The notes: a model not told the origin generated them from the letters alone. DNA of 27,945 bases from CAYJFX01 sp964370315 (GCA_964370315.1 CAYJIS010000020.1:1-27945), one strand, 5' to 3'. Numbered from the stretch's first letter, positions 7,881 to 16,078 are shown. Translations and numbers: made by a program.

Positions 7881-9643
7881 TTTGTATCCACCTTCTTATA
7901 AATTCTTTCGATTGCTGACATTTCGTCATCAAGTTTTTTTTCTATAGATTTGATATCATCAAGTTTATCATTTGGAATACTCGTTTTTATACGAACAATT
8001 TCCTCTCGAACACTAAGCGATGATATTTTTAAAAGTGGTGCACCATTTTTAATAAGAACTTGTGCTCTATTATAAAATTTCATCATAAGCTGTAATATTA
8101 TAATTTGCTTTTCGGGCACGGAAAAAACATCTACCACATCAAATGCACTTTGTTGTAAGAAGCCATTTTTTAGCATTTCGGCAACAATAAGTACTAATCT
8201 ATCGTTATCTGGTAATGCGTCAGGTCCAATTAATCGAACAATTTGTAATAAACGTTCTTCTTTTTTTAGAAGATCAAGCGCCTCTAGGCGAATTGTAGAC
8301 CATCTAGGATCTAGCTTATCCCACCATTCTCGAACCTCTTGAGCATACTCTGAATATGACTCAATCCATCCAATAGCAGGATAATGACGTGAGTTTGCTA
8401 GTTCTCTATCCAAAGCCCAAAAACAGCGAATAAATCGTTTAGTATGCTGTGTTACAGGTTCTGAAAAGTCTCCCCCTGGAGGAGAAACTGCACCTATAAT
8501 CGATACCGACCCTTCTTTACCACAGAGCGAATTAATTCGTCCTGCTCTTTCATAAAACTCGGCAAGGCGTGTAGGAAGATATGCTGGAAATCCTTCTTCA
8601 GCTGGCATTTCTTCCATCCGTCCAGATAACTCACGTAAAGCTTCTGCCCACCTGCTTGTTGAGTCTGCCATAATAGCAACTGCCATACCCATATCACGAC
8701 AATACTCAGCTAAAGTAATTCCTGAATACAGGGAAACTTCGCGAGCAGCAACAGGCATATTTGAAGTATTAGCAATTAATATAGTTCTTTCCATTAATGA
8801 ACGACCAGTTCTAGGATCAATAAGAGAAGGAAACTCTGATAATACATCAGTCATTTCATTTCCACGTTCCCCACAACCAATATATACTATTACATCTGCA
8901 TCACACCATTTTGCGACAGCGTGCTGTGTCATAGTTTTACCCGTTCCAAAACCACCAGGAATTGCAGCAGTGCCCCCTTTAGATAAAGGGAAAAACACGT
9001 CTATAACTCTTTGTCCAGTGACAAGAGGTTCTGTAATAGTTAATTTAGTTGCATACGGTCGAGGTTTACGAACTGGCCAATATTGTGCTAAATATAGTTT
9101 TTCACCTAATTCAGTTTGACCAATTTCATCGTTGACCGTATATTCACCTTTTTGACATATTTTTGCTAGTACTCGTCCTTTTGTTAAAGGTGGAACCATA
9201 ATTTTATGGTTTATTGATGATGTTTCTTGTACTTCACCTATGATCATACCAGGTGAGATAGGACTACCTTCACTTAAGGTTGGATTAAATTCCCAAACCT
9301 TATGTATATCTAAGGGTTCTGCACGAAGTCCCGGCCGTAAAAAAGCTCCCATGTCATCATACATAGATTGAAGAGGTCTTTGAATACCATCATAAATAGT
9401 ACCAATTATACCTGGTCCTAATCGAACAGAAAGAGGTCTAAGTTGTGATACAACTTTCTCTCCAATACACATTCCAGTATTATCTTCATAAATTTGGATT
9501 GTAGCGATGCCTTCTTTAAGTCTAATGATTTCGCCAATAAGTTTAGATTCACCTACTTCAACAACATCATACAAACCACAAGAATCAAGCCCTTCTGCAT
9601 ATACAATCGGACCAGAAATCCGAATAATTTTTCCTTCTATCAT
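7877..9643 (-). CDS. atpA: V-type ATPase subunit A (catalytic)
   Basis: Catalytic ATPase subunit of the V1 head. The 588-residue protein has the N-terminal barrel (1-70) and the extra 'non-homologous' insert typical of V/A-type A subunits (about 110-200). The Walker A loop GGFGTGKT is at 230-237, followed by GCGERGNEMTDVL at 257-269 with the catalytic Glu. The later segments MADSTSRWAEALRE and FPAYLPTRLAEFYERAG are also present. It overlaps atpE upstream and atpB downstream, each by an ATGA junction, indicating coupled translation for head assembly. No residue known to be essential appears to be missing. Confidence 0.98.
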   Translation of the reverse strand: MIEGKIIRISGPIVYAEGLDSCGLYDVVEVGESKLIGEIIRLKEGIATIQIYEDNTGMCIGEKVVSQLRPLSVRLGPGIIGTIYDGIQRPLQSMYDDMGAFLRPGLRAEPLDIHKVWEFNPTLSEGSPISPGMIIGEVQETSSINHKIMVPPLTKGRVLAKICQKGEYTVNDEIGQTELGEKLYLAQYWPVRKPRPYATKLTITEPLVTGQRVIDVFFPLSKGGTAAIPGGFGTGKTMTQHAVAKWCDADVIVYIGCGERGNEMTDVLSEFPSLIDPRTGRSLMERTILIANTSNMPVAAREVSLYSGITLAEYCRDMGMAVAIMADSTSRWAEALRELSGRMEEMPAEEGFPAYLPTRLAEFYERAGRINSLCGKEGSVSIIGAVSPPGGDFSEPVTQHTKRFIRCFWALDRELANSRHYPAIGWIESYSEYAQEVREWWDKLDPRWSTIRLEALDLLKKEERLLQIVRLIGPDALPDNDRLVLIVAEMLKNGFLQQSAFDVVDVFSVPEKQIIILQLMMKFYNRAQVLIKNGAPLLKISSLSVREEIVRIKTSIPNDKLDDIKSIEKKLDDEMSAIERIYKKVDTK

Positions 9644-10278
9644 TTAGGTAGACCCCCACTAAAAAGTGATGTAGCCAATTCGTAGCTATTTTTATCAAAA
9701 ACTTGTTCTATTAACTCTCCAAGAAAAATTCTACATTGCCTAGATTTATCTTCGGTCTCTATAAACATTCCCTCAGGCTGGCCGTATCTGCTTTCTAAAG
9801 TTGCTTTTAAAACTGGATCGATTTCTTCACATTTAAGAATTGTTGAGTCAGAATACTCTTTTTTTACGATTGAAAGAATTTCATCGCTATTAAATCCTGC
9901 TACTTTTATTACAAGCTTATAGTCTTTTAGATAGTCTTTATATTTTTTTACGAGTTTCGTAATTAAATCAAGTTTCTTATCTTTTGTTAAATTCTTAAAA
10001 TACTCAGCAATCGCAACATCCATAGAATTGTGCTCATATTCTACTAGAAAACGTTTTTGTTCAAGTGGTAAAGAAGCAAACATTTCACGTCTATACAATT
10101 CAACTTTGTTATCATAGTAAGCTTGTTTTTCTTTTGAAATTTCAGCAATTTTTTTTGCTGTTGATGCCAAGATTGTTTCACACTCTCTAAGTGAATGCGA
10201 AAGAATTCTTTCTGCTTTTTTTCGGGAATCTTCAAGTATCTCGCTATCAATTATAGCTGTTGAACGAAGTTCTTCCAT
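9640..10278 (-). CDS. atpE: V-type ATPase subunit E (peripheral stalk)
   Basis: Peripheral-stalk subunit that anchors the head to subunit I together with subunit G/H. The 212-residue protein has a long charged N-terminal helix (about 10-85) and a C-terminal alpha/beta domain, with EIDPVLKATLESRYG and DKSRQCRIFLGELIEQVF near the end. Sequence conservation in E subunits is always low, so the call rests on architecture plus position between F and A. Here E follows F; in many archaeal operons E precedes C. GGAG lies about ten bases before the ATG. The stop overlaps the atpA start. Confidence 0.85.
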   Translation of the reverse strand: MEELRSTAIIDSEILEDSRKKAERILSHSLRECETILASTAKKIAEISKEKQAYYDNKVELYRREMFASLPLEQKRFLVEYEHNSMDVAIAEYFKNLTKDKKLDLITKLVKKYKDYLKDYKLVIKVAGFNSDEILSIVKKEYSDSTILKCEEIDPVLKATLESRYGQPEGMFIETEDKSRQCRIFLGELIEQVFDKNSYELATSLFSGGLPK

Positions 10279-10296
10279 AAATAATTTCTCCCTATG

Positions 10297-10632
10297 CTAC
10301 ACGTGTATACCTACAGCCTCACGAATAGAATCTGTAAGGCTTTTTCGTCCAATTATATGGCCATGTATACCAGGTATTTCTACAATAAGAGGGTACTCAC
10401 CCTTCATTTGCCATTGTAGAATTTCTTCTTCAAGCATTACTGCAATATTTTCAGTTAGTATTAACACTTTAGGAACTTCTTCCATTGGAGTAGCATTTCC
10501 TACTGTAGAATTTCTTGTTACTCGATTAAACGAGTCTAGGGCTTCGTTTTTATTTGCTACAGCAATACCTTCTACCCCAACAAGTGAAAATGCTAAGACT
10601 AATTCGTATTCTCCAATAATATAATACTTCAC
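10297..10632 (-). CDS. atpF: V-type ATPase subunit F
   Basis: Small Rossmann-like rotor subunit that binds D at the base of the central stalk. The 111-residue protein opens with MKYYIIGEYELVLAFSLVGVEG, like the 'IGDxDTVxGFRLAGI' start of the family. It continues with a KVLILTENIAVML strand-helix and the diagnostic YPLIVEIPG segment. It lies 17 bases after atpK and 18 before atpE. Length and motif spacing are normal for the family. Confidence 0.92.
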   Translation of the reverse strand: MKYYIIGEYELVLAFSLVGVEGIAVANKNEALDSFNRVTRNSTVGNATPMEEVPKVLILTENIAVMLEEEILQWQMKGEYPLIVEIPGIHGHIIGRKSLTDSIREAVGIHV

Positions 10633-10649
10633 TATGAAACCTTAATACT

Positions 10650-10955
10650 CTACAATACAAGAATAAGTAGGGCTACCAAGAATCCCCACAAACATACACC
10701 TTCAGCAAGACCTACGAAAGGAAGAGCCTTTCCAGATAAGTTTTCATTTTCGCTCATAGCACCCATAGCCGCAGCACCAATTTTACCTACTGCTAAACCA
10801 CCACCAATACATGCCGAGCTAACTGCCAAAGCTGCCGCAATTGCTTTAACTGCTGCAGTATTATCACTTTCAACAATTACTGCTTCCTGAGCAAAAGCTG
10901 CTGTTGCAATAAATAGAACTAAAAACACTGCAATAATTACTTTTTTACGATTCAT
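10650..10955 (-). CDS. atpK: V-type ATPase subunit K (c-ring proteolipid), single hairpin with N-terminal signal-like segment
   Basis: Rotor-ring proteolipid that carries the ion. I place the start at 10955, where AGGAGT lies five bases upstream; the longer open frame to 11021 has no ribosome-binding site. The 101-residue product has a basic, hydrophobic N-terminus (residues 3-21, then AFAQ) like a cleavable signal peptide. One two-helix hairpin follows (about 38-67 and 77-101), with the ion-binding carboxylate E85 in LAEGVCLWG. It therefore resembles the roughly 8 kDa two-helix proteolipids (for example Thermus and several archaea), not the four-helix 16 kDa NtpK of Enterococcus. The Thr/Gln ligands after the Glu seen in sodium-type rings are Gly/Val here, which favours protons. 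Confidence 0.93.
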   Translation of the reverse strand: MNRKKVIIAVFLVLFIATAAFAQEAVIVESDNTAAVKAIAAALAVSSACIGGGLAVGKIGAAAMGAMSENENLSGKALPFVGLAEGVCLWGFLVALLILVL

Positions 10956-11040
10956 AAAATACTCCTGTGACGCACCATTTGATGCCAAATAAAGGAAACA
11001 AATCTGCATTCTTTCAAACAACGTTCTTTAGAATACAGAT

Positions 11041-11061
11041 GATAAACACCCTGTGCTTATC
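11041..11061 (-). promoter_or_regulatory. RNA hairpin in the atpI-atpK gap
   Basis: In the minus-strand transcript GATAAGCAC and GTGTTTATC pair over nine positions (one G-U) around a three-base AGG loop, eight bases after the atpI stop. No T-tract follows, so it is not an ordinary terminator. It sits in a 113-base non-coding leader upstream of atpK, by far the longest gap inside the V-ATPase cluster. A processing or stability element that raises atpK expression is a reasonable guess. Confidence 0.45.
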
Positions 11062-11068
11062 GGTCCAA

Positions 11069-13048
11069 CTATTTATATTTAAACCTAAATGGAATAAATT
11101 CCTTACCAGTTTCAGTGAAAAACTTTGAAAAGAACTCATAGTACTGTAATCGAATAACTTGAATGGAAACAATCATACCTTCAAGAACAATAACTACAAG
11201 ATTTCCAAATATCTGAACTGCCAATGAAGCGGGAAAGCCACCAGAGTGTCCTACAAGCTCCATCATAGTATGTATAATAAAACCTAATACCGCATGAGCT
11301 AAAGCAAATGCACCAACACGTAAAAAGCTTACGGTGTTAGAAAGATAGCTTGATACTACTTCGAGAATTTCTACAAAGCCTTCTATTACAGCAGTACCTA
11401 CGCCATCGTGGAAAATAGGTTTGTGCCTTTCGACAAGCCTCTCTAATGGATGGGCTGCAAACACACCAAACAATGCTACACCTATAATAACCCAATCATA
11501 TATTTGTATTTCTTTGTTAAAAGCTGCTATTTTTATAACTACAAAGACTATATACCAAAAGAAAAGAGCTCCAGAAAGTCCAGTTTTGCCAAACAAAGCT
11601 TTTCCGATGTTTCTTAACGATATTTGATTTATAATATTTATAATTAATCCTGTTGAGTTAATAAAAAAGCCAACTGAAATTGTAAACAAAAAGAAGGTAA
11701 ATAACGTAGCGATAGAATCGCCAGATGGCATTAATACTAATATATGGTTTCTGCTCTCACCAAATAAGCCCGTGACATACCTACTAAATGGCGCTAAAAC
11801 ATCAGGATTTGCAAAAAATTCTCCAGTTAGTAAACCCATAAAGGTACTACTACAGCCTATTGCAACGAATATCGGACCAAATGTTGGTGAAACAGGAAAC
11901 TTTTTAATTACCCCACACATCATGAGTATACCAATTAAAACAAATACAAGTCCTTGTCCTGCGTCTCCAAACATAATACCAAACAATAAAATAAAGAAAA
12001 AAGCAACAAACGGCGTAGGATCTATTGTACCATATACGGGAGAACCGAATCCAAAAATAAGCCTTTCAAAGTTTCCAACAAGTTTTCCGTGAGTTAGTTT
12101 TACAGGAGCACTCTCTCTGCCTTCGTTAACTGAGGGAACTTCTTCTGGTTCATATTGTCTAAGAGCAATTCTACCCTCTGTTAAATTATCAAGATCTTTC
12201 ATTAACACAACACTTGCTTTTGCTGGTACCCAACCTGTTACCCGATATACTAACTGTGTTGCTTCTAGTTTAGTTTCAATTTCTGCAACTTGAAATCCAA
12301 TTGAAAAACAGCGTAATAATCGAAGTATCTCTTTACTATGAGTCTTTGCATAACTATTTCGTTCTTTTTCTATTTCTAAAAGATGTTTTTCCTCTTGAAT
12401 CGTTTGAGTTTTCATTTGTTCTAAAACATCATCTGGAATTCCCTTAAAATTTTCAGGAATTTCTAAGGGAACAAATCCGTAACGACGTAATTCTGAATCA
12501 AGAGCAAAGCGTCCTTTTTTTGATGATGCTGCCACGATTTTTGTTTTATCGCTGCCTAAAGGAATAATAACTGCTCTATTACCTAAGTTAAACATTAAAT
12601 CATCAACTACGGTTGGATCTATCTTTCCAATTCGTAATGATAAAAATGATAAATGTTCTAAGTCTGAATATGGTACCTTTAAGTTAGCAAAGGAACTTGC
12701 TTCTTGATATGCTTCAAATATTTTCTTTTTATTTTCAATTGCAAGTATTTCTTTTTCTTTTAACTCTTGAATATTTGCAATAATTTTATTTGCACTATCA
12801 AACTCTTTATCAGTTGGAACATGGGAGTCTTCAGTATACCCATCAGCATCAGGTATTTGTAAATAACTTCTTAAGTCTTGAAGAGCATCAAACATATCTT
12901 TTGATGCATTTTTTTCTTGTATCATAGACTCATCTAATGCATTTTGAAATTGAAAGAGTCCATTTTTCCCTAAAAACTCTATAACTTTTGTTATATCCTC
13001 TTTGAGAATCATTAATTCAACCAAATGCATAGGTGTCGTTCTCGCCAT
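11069..13048 (-). CDS. atpI: V-type ATPase subunit I (a-type membrane stator)
   Basis: Membrane stator subunit that forms the ion half-channels against the K ring. The 659-residue protein has a cytoplasmic N-terminal half (1-335) with coiled-coil stretches near 85-115 and 205-245. The C-terminal half contains seven or eight membrane helices (about 343-640). The essential channel Arg is R577 in FLRVGAFALAHA. The second conserved cluster LEGMIVSIQVIRLQYYEFFSKF is near 622-643, with E624 and R633. GGAGG precedes the ATG by four bases. It follows atpC by 41 bases. Length and motifs are those of a full subunit I. Confidence 0.97.
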   Translation of the reverse strand: MARTTPMHLVELMILKEDITKVIEFLGKNGLFQFQNALDESMIQEKNASKDMFDALQDLRSYLQIPDADGYTEDSHVPTDKEFDSANKIIANIQELKEKEILAIENKKKIFEAYQEASSFANLKVPYSDLEHLSFLSLRIGKIDPTVVDDLMFNLGNRAVIIPLGSDKTKIVAASSKKGRFALDSELRRYGFVPLEIPENFKGIPDDVLEQMKTQTIQEEKHLLEIEKERNSYAKTHSKEILRLLRCFSIGFQVAEIETKLEATQLVYRVTGWVPAKASVVLMKDLDNLTEGRIALRQYEPEEVPSVNEGRESAPVKLTHGKLVGNFERLIFGFGSPVYGTIDPTPFVAFFFILLFGIMFGDAGQGLVFVLIGILMMCGVIKKFPVSPTFGPIFVAIGCSSTFMGLLTGEFFANPDVLAPFSRYVTGLFGESRNHILVLMPSGDSIATLFTFFLFTISVGFFINSTGLIINIINQISLRNIGKALFGKTGLSGALFFWYIVFVVIKIAAFNKEIQIYDWVIIGVALFGVFAAHPLERLVERHKPIFHDGVGTAVIEGFVEILEVVSSYLSNTVSFLRVGAFALAHAVLGFIIHTMMELVGHSGGFPASLAVQIFGNLVVIVLEGMIVSIQVIRLQYYEFFSKFFTETGKEFIPFRFKYK

Positions 13049-13089
13049 ACATCCTCCGTATTTATTCTAACGAAATTATATTTTTACAT

Positions 13090-14103
13090 TTATTGAGAAA
13101 TCCACATAAAGTGTTTTAATTCCTCTGTTGCTACATCCAATCGCAAACCTTCAACGCACGTTCGAATGCAGTTTAATTCATATTCCTTTATTTTAAACCA
13201 AGTAACCAATATATGAGCACTAGAGAAATGCATACCTACTTCAGTATACACCATTTTGTTTAAATAAACGTTCATTGCATTTTGAACCCACGTTGGATCT
13301 AAATTCCAAACAGCGCCTTCATCATTTGGATTAATAAATTCGGCAAACTTTGAATTTGACCAGTCTTCCCATGAGTCAGTTTGCATTTGTATTGCATCAA
13401 TTGCAGAACCTGCAAGTCTATCAGTGTGGCTTTTCTGCACTCCGTCAAAAACTAAGTGTTCTAAAATCTGCGCTTCCGTAAATCCATAATACATTTTTAA
13501 ACGAACAGCCCATAAAACATTTTGTAATACTATGTATTCACTGATAATTCTTTCAACATCCTCTCTATCAGGTCCACTAACATGCTTGCAAGCATGCCAT
13601 AAATCTTTAGTATATTGAACATCAAGTTGGGTATCAATTTCTAGTATGGTTTCCCTTGTTGGTGGTGTTTCGAGCCATGAAATTGAAGTGTTTTTTGTAA
13701 TGAGTTGTAATTTTGGCCAATATTTATACTGTAAATCTGAATAACGGCCAATATTAATGAGCTTAGGCATAGAGTTTTGCCCTTTCATTAAGGCCGCATT
13801 TATCTCTTTAATATTTTGATAATCAAAAAATCGTAATAACTGAACTGCAATTGGATCAGGAGTATTAAAAGCTGACAAAAGTTTCATGTAGTCATTAATA
13901 AATGCTTTTTCTGCTTCTTGTTCAATTGCTTTTGCAAGCATGTTTTCTGGAACTAAAGGGGCTGGACTGTCAAATAACATTCTCCATAAATCAGAAAGTG
14001 TTTTTGCTGTAAACAGTTTTATTTTTCGAGGGCCTACAAACGACTTTGCAAGCATTCCTTGAGATTTAGCATAAATATAATCAGTTGCACTAGATTTATC
14101 CAT
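13090..14103 (-). CDS. atpC: V-type ATPase subunit C (central-stalk/ring connector)
   Basis: Connects the central stalk to the K ring (the archaeal/Thermus C-type, homologous to eukaryotic subunit d). The frame is open to a TTG at 14115, but the ATG at 14103 lies one base after the upstream TGA and is the likelier start by coupling, giving 337 residues. The protein is all-helical with aromatic-rich segments such as SDLQYKYWPKLQ and IVLQNVLWAVRLKMYYGF, as expected for the three-fold helical repeat of this subunit. Sequence identity in the family is low, so the call leans on length and on its place between the stalk gene and atpI. Confidence 0.85.
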   Translation of the reverse strand: MDKSSATDYIYAKSQGMLAKSFVGPRKIKLFTAKTLSDLWRMLFDSPAPLVPENMLAKAIEQEAEKAFINDYMKLLSAFNTPDPIAVQLLRFFDYQNIKEINAALMKGQNSMPKLINIGRYSDLQYKYWPKLQLITKNTSISWLETPPTRETILEIDTQLDVQYTKDLWHACKHVSGPDREDVERIISEYIVLQNVLWAVRLKMYYGFTEAQILEHLVFDGVQKSHTDRLAGSAIDAIQMQTDSWEDWSNSKFAEFINPNDEGAVWNLDPTWVQNAMNVYLNKMVYTEVGMHFSSAHILVTWFKIKEYELNCIRTCVEGLRLDVATEELKHFMWISQ

Positions 14104-14104
14104 T

Positions 14105-14407
14105 TCATGTACCAAAGAGTAGTGTATCTAATAAAGAATTAAAACTTTTTGTATCCTTTGGTGTATTAGAAATAGTAGTCTTATATGTTTCATTAGCTTG
14201 AACATGTTCTTTTTCTATTTCTGATACTTTTTGCTCGTATTCGCTTTCTAGTGTATCGATTAATTTTTCATATTCGGCTTTATACTCGATATCAGCTTGC
14301 CCTTGGGCATCACTTGTACGTTTATCAGCCTCAACTTGTGCATCAAATAAAATGTTTGCAGCATCTTGTTCAACTTGAATTAAATGCCCGAGTATATCTG
14401 CTTCCAT
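14105..14407 (-). CDS. V-type ATPase peripheral-stalk subunit G/H-like coiled coil
   Basis: A 100-residue protein that is almost entirely a charged helix. MEADILGHLIQVEQDAANIL is followed by Ala/Glu/Lys-rich heptads (15-75) and a short non-helical tail. This is the pattern of subunit H (archaeal AtpH/NtpF), the partner of subunit E in the peripheral stalk. It is the first V-ATPase gene of the operon, as atpH is in archaea. It begins one base after the PTS IIA stop and ends one base before the atpC ATG. Low-complexity coiled coil gives little family signal, so position carries much of the weight. Confidence 0.78.
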   Translation of the reverse strand: MEADILGHLIQVEQDAANILFDAQVEADKRTSDAQGQADIEYKAEYEKLIDTLESEYEQKVSEIEKEHVQANETYKTTISNTPKDTKSFNSLLDTLLFGT

Positions 14408-14408
14408 A

Positions 14409-14873
14409 TTAATTTAAATCTTCCTCATATTTACAAACTAAATCATACACAGCTTCTGGAGTTTTTTGTGCTAACAAATCATTATAGAATGAAGAGTTTT
14501 CTAAAACACGAGCTAAGTGTTTTAAAACTCTTAAATGCAACTCACTAGAATCTGGTGATGATAACAAAAGAATAACAACATGAACAGGCTTACCATCAAG
14601 TGAATCGTATTCAATCCCCTCTCTAGAAATACCTATAACACCTTTTACTCCTTTTATTGCATCCGTTTTACCATGTGGAACTGCAATCCCTGGAAGAACG
14701 CCAGTACTCATTTTATCTTCACGTTCTTTTACGGCGTGTAATACTAAACGCCTATCAATACTAGGCATTATAGTTACTAATTCTTCGATGAGTTCTTCAA
14801 ACACTTCATCTTTTTCAACACTTTCAAGATCAATTTTTATTGCTTGGGGACTAAGGGCTTCGCCTAAAACCAT
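14409..14873 (-). CDS. ptsN: PTS IIA domain protein, PtsN/EIIA-Ntr-like
   Basis: A 154-residue single EIIA domain of the fructose/mannitol/Ntr type. The phosphorylated histidine is H67 in GIAVPHGK, preceded by the family segment KEREDKMSTGVLPG, with LHLRVLKHLARVL near 115. No EIIB or EIIC gene is nearby, so it is more likely a regulatory phosphoacceptor than part of a sugar transporter. In other bacteria EIIA-Ntr controls potassium uptake, kinases or stress responses by protein contact. It sits two bases after secG and one base before the first V-ATPase gene, so it is almost certainly co-expressed with the ATPase. A specific target cannot be read from sequence. Confidence 0.9.
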   Translation of the reverse strand: MVLGEALSPQAIKIDLESVEKDEVFEELIEELVTIMPSIDRRLVLHAVKEREDKMSTGVLPGIAVPHGKTDAIKGVKGVIGISREGIEYDSLDGKPVHVVILLLSSPDSSELHLRVLKHLARVLENSSFYNDLLAQKTPEAVYDLVCKYEEDLN

Positions 14874-14875
14874 AA

Positions 14876-15247
14876 TTAGTTTTCTCCTTCTGTTACTTCA
14901 GAAGCATTAATATCTATTGTTTCTGTTCCAGCATTATCAGTATCACTATCTAGCCAAGCTTCAGCATCAGCTGATGTTTGTACTTCTACAGCTGCTTCTC
15001 CTAAATCTTCAACAACAGAAGATCTATTAAATAGTGCCAAACCTATAGTTGTTACAAAGAAAAGAGCTACAAAAACATACGTTGTTTTAGTGATAACTGT
15101 TTGAGAGCGAGAACCAAAAGCTGTTCCACCGCCACCAAATAAACCACCAAGACCGCCACCTTCATCTCTTTGTAATAAGATAATGCAAATAGCTAATACG
15201 CAAATTACAACAAATACTACCAATAATACAATTTCAATTATTCCCAT
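14876..15247 (-). CDS. secG: Preprotein translocase subunit SecG
   Basis: Small membrane subunit of SecYEG that assists translocation. The start is placed at the ATG at 15247 because GGAG lies seven bases upstream; a TTG at 15262 extends the frame but has no ribosome-binding site. The 123-residue protein has two membrane helices (about residues 3-23 and 54-75) around the characteristic loop LLQRDEGGGLGGLFGGGGTAFGSR. It ends in an acidic tail of about 45 residues rich in Glu, Asp, Ala and Thr, longer than in E. coli. It is the first gene of the long operon, behind the promoter at 15291-15319. Confidence 0.93.
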   Translation of the reverse strand: MGIIEIVLLVVFVVICVLAICIILLQRDEGGGLGGLFGGGGTAFGSRSQTVITKTTYVFVALFFVTTIGLALFNRSSVVEDLGEAAVEVQTSADAEAWLDSDTDNAGTETIDINASEVTEGEN

Positions 15248-15290
15248 CAAATATCTCCACAATTTTATAATCTAATAAGACCTACATTTC

Positions 15291-15319
15291 ATTATATCTT
15301 AAATGAATATTTTGTTCAA
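15291..15319 (-). promoter_or_regulatory. Promoter of the secG-V-ATPase-htrA operon
   Basis: Minus-strand TTGAAC (15314-15319), a 17-base spacer and TATAAT (15291-15296) give a near-consensus sigma-70 promoter 44 bases upstream of the secG ATG. It lies in the 178-base region shared with the divergent rex gene. No other good promoter was found between here and htrA, so it probably drives the whole series. Confidence 0.72.
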
Positions 15320-15372
15320 GTATATATGAAAAATAATTTATAAAACTACTTTTATTTTTGTGCATTCTAGTG

Positions 15373-15420
15373 TATAATAGAATATAAGAATAATTACTAT
15401 GTACACATAATTAAGAGGAG
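15373..15420 (+). promoter_or_regulatory. Probable rex -10 box and ribosome-binding site
   Basis: A perfect TATAAT at 15373-15378 lies 48 bases ahead of the rex ATG, but no good -35 hexamer stands 16-18 bases before it. The ribosome-binding site AAGAGGAG (ending at 15420) is strong and fixes the rex start at 15426. No canonical Rex operator (TTGTGA-N6-TCACAA type) is visible in the shared intergenic region. Confidence 0.42.
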
Positions 15421-15425
15421 TTTTT

Positions 15426-16064
15426 ATGTCAAAACAAAAAATACTAGCAGCACCCTCTGTTAGACGATTACCGTCATATTTACATATTATTAGAAATGCG
15501 CACTCTCAGGGCATAGAAGATATATCTGGTACTGTAATAGCAAACGAGCTTGAACTTGAACCAATACAAGTACGAAAAGACCTTGCAATAACTGGTATTG
15601 TTGGTAAGCCAAAAAAAGGATACCCAGTACTTCCTCTTATTCAAGCAATTGAAGATTTTTTGGGATGGAGTAAACCTCGTGATGCAATACTCATTGGAGT
15701 TGGAAATCTTGCAACGGCACTTTTAGGTTATCAAGAGTTTCAATTTCATGGACTTCATTTTGTAGCAGCCTTTGATAGCGATAAGTCAAAAATCGGAAAA
15801 GATGTCCATAATGTGCCGGTATATTCGCTAGATACATTAAAGAAAAAAGTAAGCGAACTTGGGGTGAATATTGCCGTAATTACAGTACCTTCTATGGTAG
15901 CCCAAGAAATAGCAGATAAAACTGTTGAAGCTGGAATAAAAGGGATTTGGAATTTTTCAAACGTTAAGTTAAAGCTTCCAAAAAATATTTCATGTCAACA
16001 AGAAGACTTAACATCTGGGTATGCCCTTTTGAGCCTAATGGTAAAAACTTCAAACCATCGTTAA
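15426..16064 (+). CDS. rex: Rex-family redox-sensing transcriptional repressor (divergent subtype)
   Basis: Represses genes in response to the NADH/NAD+ ratio. The 212 residues are the normal length. The N-terminal winged helix (about 10-80) contains the recognition-helix segment IQVRKDLAITG, which differs from the classical TIRRDFSYFGE. The Rossmann domain has GVGNLATALLGY at 91-102: the third Gly of the G-x-G-x-x-G loop is Ala. The acidic residue at the end of the second strand is kept (VAAFDSD), so NAD(H) preference is likely retained. The C-terminal domain-swapping helix is present (ALLSLMVK). It is divergent from secG and is followed after 14 bases by the methyltransferase gene. Its regulon is unknown. 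Confidence 0.9.
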   Translation: MSKQKILAAPSVRRLPSYLHIIRNAHSQGIEDISGTVIANELELEPIQVRKDLAITGIVGKPKKGYPVLPLIQAIEDFLGWSKPRDAILIGVGNLATALLGYQEFQFHGLHFVAAFDSDKSKIGKDVHNVPVYSLDTLKKKVSELGVNIAVITVPSMVAQEIADKTVEAGIKGIWNFSNVKLKLPKNISCQQEDLTSGYALLSLMVKTSNHR

Positions 16065-16078
16065 TACAACACAGATAA

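Noticed and set aside
10956..11021. Longer atpK reading frame starting at 11021
   Set aside because: The extra 22 residues have no ribosome-binding site and precede a well-placed AGGAGT and a signal-like N-terminus at 10955.
11057..11075. Second sigma-28-like -10 (ACCGATAA) before atpK
   Set aside because: The only TAAA upstream is 13 bases away, not 15, and lies in the end of atpI; a V-ATPase gene is not an expected flagellar target.
15263..15425. Rex operator in the rex-secG intergenic region
   Set aside because: Isolated TTGTG and CACAA-like halves occur (near 15258-15263 and 15358-15362) but never as a spaced inverted pair; the AT-rich background explains them.
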